Assembly (NCBI GenBank): GCA_963922205.1
Contig: CAWUHX010000010.1
Span: 1,984,001-2,048,000, forward strand
Source of the DNA: Romanomermis culicivorax
Taxonomy: Eukaryota > Nematoda > Enoplea > Mermithida > Mermithidae
Reading direction: 5' to 3'
DNA: 64,000 bases
Position 1 is the first letter of the stretch; each line of letters opens with the position of its first letter. This document shows positions 25,684 through 39,800 of the stretch, in pieces. The notes beneath the pieces are model-generated. The model did not search any database. It was given only the letters and a program-made list of their open reading frames with translations, and was not told where the DNA came from. Made by a program: the position numbers and the translations under genes.

Positions 25684-27074
25684 TATTAATGTAGAGTAAT
25701 GTTTATTATTGTGTTTTGTAAGTACTGTGAGTTTTCCATTTTATTGTGATGTGTGCATGTGTTCATTGTTTACTTCTAGTCACAATGTATTCGATGTGGT
25801 TTTTTCCAAATGCTACTTAGGTTGCTATGCTCAAAAGCCTACTGCTGTAGTACAAATTTAACCCGAAACATAACTGAATAATTTTATAATTTGAAACGTA
25901 ACGTAGAAATTTGAATGTTTTAACAATTTCAATTTATAGATACATGTAAGTTTTTGTTTTGGAAGAAACCTTGTTTTGGAAGAAACCACTCTTTGTATAT
26001 ATGTAATGTTAAAATGGTTTAATTTGTGCACGTTAATTTCAATTTTAAGTTTTGTTAACATTTATTTTATTTCTTTATGTTTATGTTTGGTTTTTATGAA
26101 TTTTTTTGTCAAATTAAGTTTTACTTTTTTCCCAATTTGTTAATGTTTTGTTTATTACTTTTTTTTTAATTTTGTTAGGTTTATATTACGCACATTCATA
26201 AAAAAAATTAAAACCAAAAAAAAATAAAAAAAAAAATAACAAAAAAAAATTTTAAAATTAAAAAAACACAAAAAAATTCTTTAATTTCCTAATTCTGTCT
26301 CTATCCGTCTATGTTTTCTAGTCATGGTTGTGTACAATTTTCTTTATATATTTGTTTTATCTTTTGCACGGTTTTTTTTAGTTTTTTAAGTTTTGCACAT
26401 GGCCGTGCGTAACCTCAGGGTCCACGTCCCCACGGCTGGGCACTATTGCATTTAAATTTGCAATAGTGGCAAATGGAGGAGTTGAGTAGAAAAATACTGC
26501 TCGGTTTTGAAATATTTTACCGACATTCATTATAAGTGACTAAAACCTTTCATTGTTGGTTCATGGTAACGCGAAAGTGCATAAAACTATAATATGCATT
26601 TTGTGTTATGACAAACAAGTTATATCCGAATCCTGAAAATAAAAGAATAAGATGAATAGTTTACTGTAAATCCATCACTCACAATTCGCAAAACTTTTTT
26701 CCAAAACTCCGTTCCAATTCAACGCCGCCCCCCGCCACCAAATCATCATCGCTTCGCTGGTGCAAAACGGGAAGCCGAGATCAAGTGTCAAAGCTTATCG
26801 CAACCTTCAGAACAATAGGTAACCATTAATTATGACGGGGGGGATATTGGCGATTTACGTAACTTTTTTAGACAACGTTGTGAAAACGTGTTACACAGCT
26901 ACTCGTTTTACAACAACCAACCTTTACGTACGATTTATTATTTCTTTCGTTGATTGTTGGCGAAGCAACTTTTTGTACAGCTACTCACGTTTACAACGAT
27001 AAACGTGAGGCCTCATTTTATTTATTTATCGTTGAACAAGCGGTCGTGTTTCCTGTTTCTTCACGACAACTAAT
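25684..27074 (+). other. Spacer before the helicase gene, copy 1
   Basis: AT-rich spacer with long A and T runs (26170-26280). At about 26441-26468 there is a hairpin with a 10-bp stem CACTATTGCA/TGCAATAGTG. Just before the helicase ATG lie two CAGCTACTC words (26896, 26978), probably in the leader. No ORF of interest. Confidence 0.5.
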
Positions 27075-30000
27075 ATGTCCTATTCGCACTCACATATCGA
27101 CGAGCCTGCGCCGTTTGAGGTAACTTGTCTTTAAAAATCAAACATTAGTGATAATTCTAAGTTGTATAATTATTTGTTAGCCTCCGATCAACGCCGAAGT
27201 TGAGGAGGACTTTGATGAATTAGACGCCGTAGAAGTACACTACGAAGAATTCCATGAACCTCAAGAACCAATAAAACATATTGCGCCGAATACTGTGTCG
27301 TACGACCACAATAATGTGAAATGCAGTTTTGATTACGAAACTGGATTCAGCGCTTTTGTGGAGCGGACAGTCGACGAATCAGACGAATTTGAAAAACCAT
27401 GTCAGAAAGCTGCGTAAGTCCTTCGTTATTTTTTTCCGTTCGTGATCTTGTCGGTCTACAGTTCCACGCATACCTGTAGGACCTACGATCAGTCAGGGGG
27501 GGGTAAATGCGAAATTTTGGGAGACCTCCGCTCCGACCAGTTGGTGGGGGGGGGGGGTTGGAAAAAGTCGAAATTTTCCCCAAAAAAGGCCAAAAAACAT
27601 ACACTTTTTGACAAATTTTGTTAATTTTTTCCCAACTGGGGGGGGGGGGGGTTGTGGGGGGGGGAAATGATTTTGGGTATAGGGTTGGCCGAGTTGGGGG
27701 AGGGGTCCCCCCCAGCCCCCCCCAAGTACAGGTATGGTTACACATTGTATTTACCGCAAAATTCCCCCAAAAAAACCCTGTTTTATTGTTGATTATTTAC
27801 AACTGATTTTAGGTATCATTCGCCGAACGAATATTACAATACTTTTTTACACTGGATAAATCAACAAGCCGACGATAATGATAAAATGTTGTTGGCGTTC
27901 AGCAAACACTTTCAGTCAATCGAGTACTTGCTAGATCCGCCTTCATACGCCACAGGAAAATTGGACTTCAGCGGGCTGCTACCCAATTGTGAGTTGATAT
28001 GTCATTTTGACCTCATTGCAATTCAAATCCAACATATATCTTTAGTCGTTCGTCCGAATCAAAAGATTCAATTGACGATTTTGGAGCTTGGAGGTGATGG
28101 CAGATGGTACGAAACTGATGCGTATTGCGACGCAACGCTACTCAATGTACCCGATAGTGAGTAATCGAGTAGAATAAAATTTAATAAAATTTATTACTTG
28201 CAATTGTTTTTAGATAGAAGCGCCAATTTAGTCGTCGACATCCTCAAGTTTCGCATAAACAAGTTGCAAAAGTGGATGGCATCGAAACATGCACCATTCG
28301 ATACTGATGCCGAAGATCAAGACGATGCAGAAGACCTGGAATGGGACCAAGATGCCGCCAATGCCCTAGGAAAATTTGTCGAATCAAGTCGCCAACCGGG
28401 CCGCAAAATGTGCAACATCCTTTGGAAAGGAGATGATACGGCGATGCAAAGGTATAGGTGTATAAAGCATTCATATTTATTTTTTGGGTTCCTAGACCTT
28501 CAAATTTTTTGTCGTTGAGCATCATCGTTTATTTAGAACACTAAACTGCCTCAACACCATAAAGCACTTGAGCATGGTGGACTCCAAACACCGCAATGTG
28601 GCGGTTAAAGTTGAAAGAAAAAGAGATGGGCCACTATGTATATTGATGAAGCCTCCGGAATGCCGCTCCCGACCTCTCAATGAAACAGCACCACAGATTA
28701 GCGAACCCATTCGTGATCTATTGATTCGTGGAAAACATCGTGATCCCACAGCTACTTGTCGATATCGCGATATAGGCGCAAATCGCAATGACCTGTTTGA
28801 CTCTTGCCGTCTGAACATGTCTCAAAAAGAGGCCGTTCGCCTTTCAGAATCGAATTTTATTTCGATAATACAGGTGATAATATCAAGATATTTATATCTT
28901 TCAACTCTTACACTTAACTTGTTTGTACAGGGCCCGCCTGGAACGGGAAAAACATCCACAGCTACTTGTATTATTAGACGAGCATTAGCCCTTGATCAGG
29001 GTCAAAAAATATTGATAACGGCGCCTTTCAAACACTGCCGTGGACAATATCATACGAGCACTTTTGAAAAGTGTTGAAATGCAGGCAATGAAAAAGAACG
29101 CGTTCAAAATAACATCGTGCGCCTTACCAGCCGAGCTAAGTACTACCAGCCGGACGATGATATTCGACCCTACACAATGCGAGCCGTAGCAATGCAGGCG
29201 GAAAATTTGGCATTTTGGTAAAGATATCTAAACTTTATAATACATAATTTGTTTCCGTCTGTTTAACATTGTACTTGTTTCTATATTTTCAACTTCAGCA
29301 AAACAAACTGGAGGCAATGCATCGAAATGAAGTATGGTGAACACTCACGAAAGACACCACTCACGAAAGACAAAGACAAAAAAGCAGATGCGTGCCTATT
29401 CAAATACGAAAAACAGCTACTCAGGTGCAAATATCGTATAATCTTTACGACTTGCAATGGAGCAGCCGATGCCCGCCTAAAAGCATGCTTTTTCAAACTG
29501 GTATTGATCGACGAAGCAGCCCAGGATACTGAACCAACCACCTTGATTCCGGTTACAAGACTTCACATAAGTGGAAGGGTAATGAACTGTTAGATATTTC
29601 CCTTCCAAGTACTATGTTTTCGTTCATTTTCGCTCTTTCAGGTAACCCTTTTAGGCGATCCTTGCCAATTAGGGCCGTGTGTGACTTCCAAAGAAGCGGA
29701 ACGAAAAGGATTCAGTCATACCCTGTTTGAGCGGTTACACAACATGAACATGCCGTACAAATTATTGAACCAACAATATCGAATGCACCCGACAATTGGA
29801 AGCATAGTCAGTAGTTTGACGTACGAAAATCGGGTACAAAATTGTACCACCAAAGGTAACAATATGACTCAGTATAGGGACAATGTTTAAAATGATTTGA
29901 GTACTAGTAAATTTTATCGTTTCAACATTTGTGCTTATAGAACAACGCATGCTGCAACTTCCGAAATCATTTCCGACAATGATGACTGGATATCCCGTAG

Positions 30001-30972
30001 CTTGGATTCATATAGCGAAAGAAGAATGCGCCGACGATAATTCGAGATCACTGCAAAATATAGGCGAAGCAATTGCATGTGTCAATCTAGCGGCTTCCTT
30101 AATTGGACAATACAAAATGCGCTGCGACAACATAGTTATTATAACGTCGTACAGCGCACAGGTTAAACAACTACGAGCAAAAGTAGAGGAAGCATGCAAA
30201 GCCATTTTAAATGGCACATATTTGCAGAATCAACAGCTACTCACGTAGCGAATTATTCGTTGAAGATCTACGCAAAATTCGAATTGGAACAGTAGACGGG
30301 TTTCAGGTGGTAAATTATGATTACTACTTAACTCACTATACATTACTTTAGGGTTTTTAACAGGGTCAAGAATCCGACATTGTCATCTACGACATCGTGC
30401 GATCAAATCAATATCTGACCATCGGATTCTTGGAAAACTTTAAACGTTTAAATGTCGCAATAAGCCGTGCGCGATGCTTGCTTATTGTCGTTGGCAACGC
30501 TACTATGTTTCCATCGTTGGAAGCAGGAAAGTGTTTCATTGTAAACAAAGATCAAATCAACACGGAGGGCCGACGACATTGGCGTAAATTGTTAGAATGG
30601 TAGGCAAAACTGATCAATTTATAACCTTATTTCAATTATAGTATATTGCAGTGCAGTATGTTTTAGTGCATTTTAGTGTAGTTATTTTTTCTAAACTTTG
30701 ATGTTTAGGTGTATTAACCATCGCTGCATACTCGATGCCGTTGGCAAAGAAACATCGCTTCCATTTGAAGCCACTTGGCCCTGCATAGGCGACCAACACG
30801 AATTGGTGTTGGTTAGAAGTAAGACAGATTGAGTTATTTTAAGCATATACTAATTTTAAAGTTGCATTTATATCTCTGTGTTAAGAAATGATGTCGACGC
30901 AATATGCACTGACCGTAGGCATACGCGAACATCTAGTAAACGAATTTCGTCACGTCGTTATGCCTATTTTGG
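27075..30972 (+). pseudogene. UPF1-type helicase, copy 1, broken by frameshifts and the gap
   Basis: Same exon layout as the complete helicase at 36830-43028 but not open throughout. Relative to that copy it has one-base insertions in the exon after 28530 (TCCAAACACC against TCCAACACC, GGGCCAC against GGGCAC, CTCCCGA against CTCCGA). It also has +1 and -1 changes near 29026 and 29079, just after the Walker A exon start, and an extra A near 30232. All are small length changes, several in homopolymers. It stops at the N gap inside exon 12, lacking the C-terminal exons. Either a decayed duplicate or, more likely, an unpolished alternative contig of the same gene. Confidence 0.7.
27469..27736. 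repeat. G/C-run MITE-like insert in helicase intron 2, copy 1
   Basis: Bounded by a perfect 10-bp inverted repeat, CATACCTGTA at 27469-27478 and TACAGGTATG at 27727-27736. Inside are G runs of 7 to 13 (27497, 27546, 27639, 27655) and C runs near the right end. The run lengths differ from those of the second copy at 37224-37489. The G runs could form quadruplexes on the transcript. No target duplication found. Confidence 0.6.
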
Positions 30973-31072
30973 NNNNNNNNNNNNNNNNNNNNNNNNNNNN
31001 NNNNNNNNNNNNNNNNNNNNNNNNNNNNNNNNNNNNNNNNNNNNNNNNNNNNNNNNNNNNNNNNNNNNNNNN
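30973..31072. other. Assembly gap (100 N)
   Basis: Exactly 100 undetermined bases, the conventional size for a gap of unknown length. Left of it the sequence stops inside helicase exon 12. Right of it the sequence resumes inside transposase exon 6 (equivalent to 21313). This is the joint between the two near-identical core copies. Confidence 0.99.
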
Positions 31073-33773
31073 ATAACAAGTAGCTGTATCTACTTGTGTG
31101 TTTGCGGGCTCGTCATCCTCGTCGTCAAATTCAACATCCGTAATTTTCGGCTTTACGTTCGTAAAGTCGTCCTTGCGAGGTCGTTTGCGTCCCAACTTTG
31201 ATTTACTTATTTTTCGTTTGTCCGCACGTCGCAAAGTTGTGATGTTTCTGGTTGCCTTCACGTTAACTGGTAAATTGCACGACAAACGAGCGGCAATCAA
31301 GTGGGCGCATGCCTTGTCGCCGCAACCGCAGCTGGTGGGGTTGAATCGAACTAGATACACCTGGCCGTTTTCGGTTACGTTGAAGCACTAAAAAAAATTT
31401 GCAAATTAATTTAAAAAAACATAAACTACATTATGAATTATTACTCTTGAAAGGGTGTCGTGGACCACCTTTCCATTTTCGACCAAAAATTGACCGATTC
31501 GGAAATTTGAATCGGCATCTCCGCGGTGATCTAATTTTGGCTCTTCCTTCTGCGGTTGTACGTATACTTGGCCAAATCGACAATATTGTAAAACTTTTCC
31601 GGGTTCGATTATATCTCGTTTCGGCATTTCGTTGGCAGGCCTCAATGGAATGTGGTCGTTTAGCTTGAAATCCCCAAGTCCATATTTGGCGCGGTCATAA
31701 TCGACGTTGTAATAATTAAACAGAGTGTGGAAAGCGAGAACGGCCACGTCGATGGGCATTTCTCGCCAAGAATTCCAGCTCTTTAGGACTCTGTTGAAAC
31801 TTTCGCTAGCGTTGGTCGTTATGCCTAAAATACGTATTTAAATTAATTAATGAAAACTAAAAATTATCAATTAAACAATATATATTTAAATTATTTAATG
31901 AAAACTATAAATTATTAATTAAACAATATATATTTAAATTATTTAATTAAATTTATATATTATTTGCTTTAGTAAATTATAACTATAGGCTTTTGACGTA
32001 TGAAAACATTACGTTTGTTAATATTTGAAATAATATCAAAATTAACATACCTGAGAAGCTGGAGTAAATTCCGACCGGTTCCAACACCCATTTTCCGCTT
32101 GTTCGAACAGCTGGGGCAATGGACGAAAAGTAATATTGTTTGAATTTTTCGGGCCATTTTTCGCTAAGTTCTTCAGCTTTTAATGCTGCTAGTTTCTCTG
32201 AGTCCGATTTTAGAATCGAATACATATCGCTCACTATGTCAACACGCATGTCGTTATTTTTGGGAAACAAATCGGTAATTTTACGAGTAACGTTGTCGAG
32301 TAAATGTCGCCAACAGTAAACGTGAATCGTGTTTGGCGTCAAATTTCGGAAATCAAATTCGCGATCGGTAATTAGAACGGTTTTGACGGTCCCATTCGTT
32401 ATACGAATGGGTAGCTGTCGAAAAATTTTTTTTACGAAGCGGCAATGGTTTTCTCTGAATTTTTTCTCGTGTATAAGTACGGCGAGTGGGAAAACCGGTT
32501 GGCCGGTAAGGCTTTTTTGGCGATAAATTAATACTGACGCATAAAACTCGCCCAATTCAAACGTCGTGTCGTAAAGAACGACAAATGGCTCGTTTGGATA
32601 TTCTGTTATTAATTCGTTGATTATTTCGGGCGTGTCCGGCAACATACAGGAAACCAAAAAGTCTTGAGGCGTTTGTTCAATGCTCAATATAAATTGGCGT
32701 TCATTCTCGCGAATGAACGTGTTTAAATTGTATATGGCGTCCTTTGTCGGCCGAAATTTATTTTGAATAACGTATTTGAAGTTTGACATCTAAAAGAGTA
32801 ATTTTAGTTTGTAACACATTTATACTTTAAAACTATGACTCTTGTAAAAATTGTACTAGTTGACATATTTATTTAATTATATTTACTTGTTTTCGATCTC
32901 TGGCATGTACGATAGCTTCCAGTCCCGGTGGAGCAGGATTGTCTGTTCTAATTTTTTGGTACAATTGAGCAGCGGTAAGGTTCGGATCTCTTTGAAGTTC
33001 CACTTCTACGAGTTTCTTGATTACTGGAGCATTTCGAATAAAGACTCTGTCACTGTTCGAATTATAATGCTTTCGCTTGACGCCATATTTTTCATCGCCA
33101 ACGTAGTGGACTACTCCGACGTGTAGTTTTTCGTCCACTGGTGTTTTTATCTGCCGATATTCCATTCTTTTAAATTTCTTCTTTGCTTCGGAATTTCGAT
33201 CGCAGGCGACAGCGTAGTGAGTAGCTGAATACTTTGGATTAGACCTCGGAAGTTTTCGAACTCCATCGTTTACCCAATTAAAACAATCGCAGAGAAAGGT
33301 TTCTATGAGGAAGTACAAATATTATATAAGGTTAACATAAATAATGTAACCTGTTAATTACTATCTTCTTTGCTGGAGTAAGGAAACAAGTAAACGTCTC
33401 CTCCTTTTGGACATGGTGACGGTTTGTTGATTAATCGTTCTGCGTTAGCCGAACCTTAAATATTAGTTACAGTTGGAAAACATACAATACAAACAACTTG
33501 TAATTAATTTTGGATGTAAGTTTCACCAAAATAAACAATTAGCTTACCGATTAACTTATCCAAGTCCTTATATTCTAATCTGCATTGTCTGTTGGTCATA
33601 ACGGGAATGGCACATCCTGAATTAACTGGCGTATCTTCCGTTTCGGCAGATGTTGCATTTGCATTTGATTCGATCTTGGGCAGATCATCTTTAGGTTGAT
33701 CAACTTGCGACGGTAGACTAGGAGTTAGCTTGAAATCGTCGTCGGAGTCGTATTGGTTGTCGTCCGAATACAT
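31073..33773 (-). pseudogene. Transposase gene, copy 2, exons 1-6 only (cut by gap)
   Basis: Contains the start ATG at 33773, the N-terminal exons, the complete DDE core exon (31983-32789 region), the exon with the catalytic Glu, and the SWIM exon up to the gap. The PHD and protease exons are absent because the sequence ends at the N gap. The proteins are practically identical to copy 1; for example, the 32,000-32,790 exon encodes the same residues. Best read as part of the same gene assembled twice. Confidence 0.8.
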
Positions 33774-34614
33774 TACTTGAGTAGCTGTGAGCGACTTTGT
33801 GAATGTCAATTATTGTTGACTTTGTGAGTAGCTGACAGACAACGAATTTACTATAAATTCTAATTGCTACGTCGTGGTCTATATCGACAGAGAATAATTT
33901 GGTTGGTGACGTGTGAGTAGCCGAGGTAAAAGCGGTAAATCGTTGAATTTTTAATTTCTATCGTAGACGGTGAGTAGCTGTGGATCCAATTACGTAATTG
34001 CGAAAAAATACAATTTCATTCGTCGTTTGCTAAAGCAAAAAATACGAAAAATAAATAACAATCAATAATACCATAAGCATTAACTAAAATTACTTAATAC
34101 ATTAGGCTAACACAAAAAGTAATATTAGTTGTCAATCTTACTTTTAGGCGTCATTCGTTGTTTCTTTGAAACGCAAGACTCGGGCAAAAATGCGTTGCGT
34201 TGCTTGCGCTGTGCGATGAAGAAAGCGCAATATCAATGTTACAGTAAACAGCTACCTGCAATTTGAAATGCAATATATGTACAAACATGAACACAATTGT
34301 ATCTAACAGTCACAATATTTATTTCACATGAACAATATGACGACATTTTATCTTCTTTAGGTTTTCAGGCCCAGATTTCACAATTCTATACATGACCCAT
34401 CAATCCAACCCAAGATTCGTAACATTCTTCATTGCGCAACTTCCTGTCCATTGTCCACATGGAATGAGTGACCAGTAAACATTACAGTAGGAAATGAATG
34501 TTTACCTTTATGCACAAACATGGACTTTGCCCCTAAGATGCACCTTAATAGAATAGTGTATCATTCTTGCTTGAAAGAAGAAGTACTCTACAATTTTTTT
34601 TTCACTCACTCGAA

Positions 34615-35437
34615 ATGCCTCGCATTCATGTATCAATAAGCATTGGGAGACATCGAAGAAGAGTGGACAATGCCCGGCGTCATCCACGTCGTTTGCGTAG
34701 ACGGGCCAGACAGCTACTCAACGGCAATCAAGATCATGTCGTTGGTGTAGCTAATCCAATTCCGGAATTTCCCCAACGCGAACCCCCGCAAGACGAACAG
34801 CTACTCAACGGCAATGAAGACCCTGTCGTTGATATGGCTAATCCGATTCCAGAAATTGACGATGATGATTTGCCATTGATTTTCATAAGAGCACCCCGAA
34901 GAGGTAAATAGATTCCACATTGTAACCATAATCATTTGAAAAATATGAAAAAGGAAGATCATTATGTAAACAGAAAGATAATTATGCTGTATAAAGGAGA
35001 TACATTGAAAGTTAATAATTGTCCATAATTTTTTTTCCAATGAATGTGCAGCGCGACGAGGACAACAACGTCGGCGACGCAACAATAGACAAATTGGGGT
35101 TAGGCGTCGGAACATGAGACGTGGTGCAAACCCTCCACGCCGCGAAGAAAGTCCAGATAATCTACAGATCGACGAACTTCATCACGTTAATGTTGATCAA
35201 TTCAACGATGTAATTATGAATGGAATTGGCCAAGGGTTTGCCGAAGTAGAAGATCCGCCACCTATATTCGAAAACATGGATGTCGATGCGGACATAAACA
35301 TTGGCCAACTTCGAGGAGCACGCCGAGTATGCTGGCGAATTGGGGTAAGTTTATACAACAGAGTACGTTGGTGGAATTCCAATGGTTGGGTTCCTTGCCC
35401 GCGTAGGTCCTCCTTCAATACTAGTCTAAATTTTTAA
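34615..35437 (+). CDS. Small Arg-rich protein of the MULE, copy 2
   Basis: Exons at about 34615-34903 and 35052-35437. The product matches copy 1 apart from rare substitutions, with the same internal duplication around QLLNGN. See the copy at 24861 for the description. If the core duplication is an assembly artefact, the two entries are one gene. Confidence 0.5.
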
Positions 35438-36829
35438 TATTAATGTAGAGTAATGTTTATTATTGTGTTTTGTAAGTACTGTGAGTTTTCCATTTTATTG
35501 TGATGTGTGCATGTGTTCATTGTTTACTTCTAGTCACAATGTATTCGATGTGGTTTTTTCCAAATGCTACTTAGGTTGCTATGCTCAAAAGCCTACTGCT
35601 GTAGTACAAATTTAACCCGAAACATAACTGAATAATTTTATAATTTGAAACGTAACGTAGAAATTTGAATGTTTTAACAATTTCAATTTATAGATACATG
35701 TAAGTTTTTGTTTTGGAAGAAACCTTGTTTTGGAAGAAACCACTCTTTGTATATATGTAATGTTAAAATGGTTTAATTTGTGCACGTTAATTTCAATTTT
35801 AAGTTTTGTTAACATTTATTTTATTTCTTTATGTTTATGTTTGGTTTTTATGAATTTTTTTGTCAAATTAAGTTTTACTTTTTTCCCAATTTGTTAATGT
35901 TTTGTTTATTGCTTTTTTTTAATTTTGTTAGGTTTATATTACGCACATTCATAAAAAAAATTAAAACCAAAAAAAAATAAAAAAAAAAAATAACAAAAAA
36001 AAATTTTAAAATTAAAAAAACACAAAAAAATTCTTTAATTTCCTAATTCTGTCTCTATCCGTCTATGTTTTCTAGTCATGGTTGTGTACAATTTTCTTTA
36101 TATATTTGTTTTATCTTTTGCACGGTTTTTTTTTAGTTTTTTAAGTTTTGCACATGGCCGTGCGTAACCTCAGGGTCCACGTCCCCACGGCTGGGCACTG
36201 TTGCAATTAAATTTGCAATAGTGGCAAATGGAGGAGTTGAGTAGAAAAATACTGCTCGGTTTTGAAATATTTTACCGACATTCATTATAAGTGACTAAAA
36301 CTTTTCATTGTTGGTTCATGGTAACGCGAAAGTGCATAAAACTATAATATGCATTTTGTGTTATGACAAACAAGTTATATCCGAATCCTGAAAATAAAAG
36401 AATAAGATGAATAGTTTACTGTAAATCCATCACTCGCAATTCGCAAAACTTTTTTCAAAAACTCCGTTCCAATTCAACGCCGCCCCCCGCCACCAAATCA
36501 TCATCGCTTCGCTGGTGCAAAACGGGAAGCCGAGATCAAGTGTCAAAGCTTATCGCAACCTTCAGAACAATAGGTAACCATTAATTATGACGGGGGGGAT
36601 ATTGGCGATTTACGTAACTTTTTTAGACAACGTTGTGAAAACGTGTTACACAGCTACTCGTTTTACAACAACCAACCTTTACGTACGATTTATTATTTCT
36701 TTCGTTGATTGTTGGCGAAGCAACTTTTTGTACAGCTACTCACGTTTACAACGATAAACGTGAGGCCTCATTTTATTTATTTATCGTTGAACAAGCGGTC
36801 GTGTTTCCTGTTTCTTCACGACAACTAAT
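35438..36829 (+). other. Spacer before the helicase gene, copy 2
   Basis: Second copy of the AT-rich spacer at 25684-27074. The hairpin stem is damaged here (CACTGTTGCA on the left side). The CAGCTACTC words ahead of the helicase ATG are kept. Confidence 0.5.
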
Positions 36830-39800
36830 ATGTCCTATTCGCACTCACATATCGACGAGCCTGCGCCGTTTGAGGTAACTTGTCTTTCAAAATCAAACAT
36901 TAGTGATAATTCTAAGTTGTATAATTATTTGTTAGCCTCCGATCAACGCCGAAGTTGAGGAGGACTTCGATGAATTAGACGCCGTAGAAGTACACTACGA
37001 AGAATTCCATGAACCTCAAGAACCAATAAAACATATTGCGCCGAATACTGTGTCGTACGACCACAATAATGTGAAATGCAGTTTTGATTACGAAACTGGA
37101 TTCAGCGCTTTTGTGGAGCGGACAGTCGACGAATCAGACGAATTTGAAAAACCATGTCAGAAAGCTGCGTAAGTCCTTCGTTATTTTTTTCCGTTCGTGA
37201 TCTTGTCGGTCTACAGTTCCACGCATACCTGTAGGACCTACGATCAGTCAGGGGGGGGGTAAATGCGAAATTTTGGGAGACCTCCGCTCCGACCAGTTGG
37301 TGGGGGGGGGGGTTGGAAAAAGTCGAAATTTTCCCCAAAAAAGGCCAAAAAACATACACTTTTTGACAAATTTTTTTAATTTTTTCCCAACTGGGGGGGG
37401 GGGGTTGTGGGGGGGGGAAATGATTTTGGGTATAGGGTTGGCCGAGTTGGGGGAGGGGTCCCCCCCAGCCCCCCCCAAGTACAGGTATGGTTACACATTG
37501 TATTTACCGCAAAATTCCCCCAAAAAAACCCTGTTTTATTGTTGATTATTTACAACTGATTTTAGGTATCATTCGCCGAACGAATATTACAATACTTTTT
37601 TACACTGGATAAATCAACAAGCCGACGATAATGATAAAATGTTGTTGGCGTTCAGCAAACACTTTCAGTCAATCGAGTACTTGCTAGATCCGCCTTCATA
37701 CGCCACAGGAAAATTGGACTTCAGCGGGCTGCTACCCAATTGTGAGTTGATATGTCATTTTGACCTCATTGCAATTCAAATCCAACATATATCTTTAGTC
37801 GTTCGTCCGAATCAAAAGATTCAATTGACGATTTTGGAGCTTGGAGGTGATGGCAGATGGTACGAAACTGATGCGTATTGCGACGCAACGCTACTCAATG
37901 TACCCGATAGTGAGTAATCGAGTAGAATAAAATTTAATAAAATTTATTACTTGCAATTGTTTTTAGATAGAAGCGCCAATTTAGTCGTCGACATCCTCAA
38001 GTTTCGCATAAACAAGTTGCAAAAGTGGATGGCATCGAAACATGCACCATTCGATACTGATGCCGAAGATCAAGACGATGCAGAAGACCTGGAATGGGAC
38101 CAAGATGCCGCCAATGCCCTAGGAAAATTTGTCGAATCAAGTCGCCAACCGGGCCGCAAAATGTGCAACATCCTTTGGAAAGGAGATGATACGGCGATGC
38201 AAAGGTATAGGTGTATAAAGCATTCATATTTATTTTTTGGGTTCGTAGACCTTCAAATTTTTTGTCGTTGAGCATCACCGTTTATTTAGAACACTAAACT
38301 GCCTCAACACCATAAAGCACTTGAGCATGGTGGACTCCAACACCGCAATGTGGCGGTTAAAGTTGAAAGAAAAAGAGATGGGCACTAAGTATATCGATGA
38401 AGCCTCCGGAATGCCGCTCCGACCTCTCAATGAAACAGCACCACAGATTAGCGAACCCATTCGTGATCTATTGATTCGTGGAAAACATCGTGATCCCACA
38501 GCTACTTGTCGATATCGCGATATAGGCGCAAATCGCAACGACCTGTTTGACTCTTGCCGTCTGAACATGTCTCAAAAAGAGGCCGTTCGCCTTTCAGAAT
38601 CGAATTTTATTTCGATAATACAGGTGATAATATCAAGATATTTATATCTTTCAACTCTTACGCTTAACTTGTTTGTACAGGGCCCGCCTGGAACGGGAAA
38701 AACATCCACAGCTACTTGTATTATTAGACGAGCATTAGCCCTTGATCAGGGTCAAAAAATATTGATAACGGCGCCTTCAAACACTGCCGTGGACAATATC
38801 ATACGAGCACTTTTGAAAAGTGTTGAAAATGCAGGCAATGAAAAAGAACGCGTTCAAAATAACATCGTGCGCCTTACCAGCCGAGCTAAGTACTACCAGC
38901 CGGACGATGATATTCGACCCTACACAATGCGAGCCGTAGCAATGCAGCCGGAAAATTTGGCATTTTGGTAAAGATATCTAAACTTTATAATACATAATTT
39001 GTTTCCGTCTGTTTAACATTGTAATTGTTTCTATATTTTCAACTTCAGCAAAACAAACTGGAGGCAATGCATCGAAATGAAGTATGGTGAACACTCACGA
39101 AAGACACCACTCACGAAAGACGAAGACAAAAAAGCAGATGCGTGCCTATTCAAATACGAAAAACAGCTACTCAGGTGCAAATATCGTATAATCTTTACGA
39201 CTTGCAATGGAGCAGCCGATGCCCGCCTAAAAGCATGCTTTTTCAAACTGGTATTGATCGACGAAGCAGCCCAGGATACTGAACCAACCACCTTGATTCC
39301 GGTTACAAGACTTCACATAAGTGGAAGGGTAATGAACTGTTAGATATTTCCCTTCCAAGTACTATGTTTTCGTTCATTTTCGCTCTTTCAGGTAACCCTT
39401 TTAGGCGATCCTTGCCAATTAGGGCCGTGTGTGACTTCCAAAGAAGCGGAACGAAAAGGATTCAGTCATACCCTGTTTGAGCGGTTACACAACATGAACA
39501 TGCCGTACAAATTATTGAACCAACAATATCGAATGCACCCGACAATTGGAAGCATAGTCAGTAGTTTGACGTACGAAAATCGGGTACAAAATTGTACCAC
39601 CAAAGGTAACAATATGACTCAGTATAGGGACAATGTTTAAAATGATTTGAGTACTAGTAAATTTTATCGTTTCAACATTTGTGCTTATAGAACAACGCAT
39701 GCTGCAACTTCCGAAATCATTTCCGACAATGATGACTGGATATCCCGTAGCTTGGATTCATATAGCGAAAGAAGAATGCGCCGACGATAATTCGAGATCA

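Noticed and set aside
27347..27745. Pro-rich minus-strand frame over helicase intron 2
   Set aside because: It is the antisense of G runs and of a true helicase exon.
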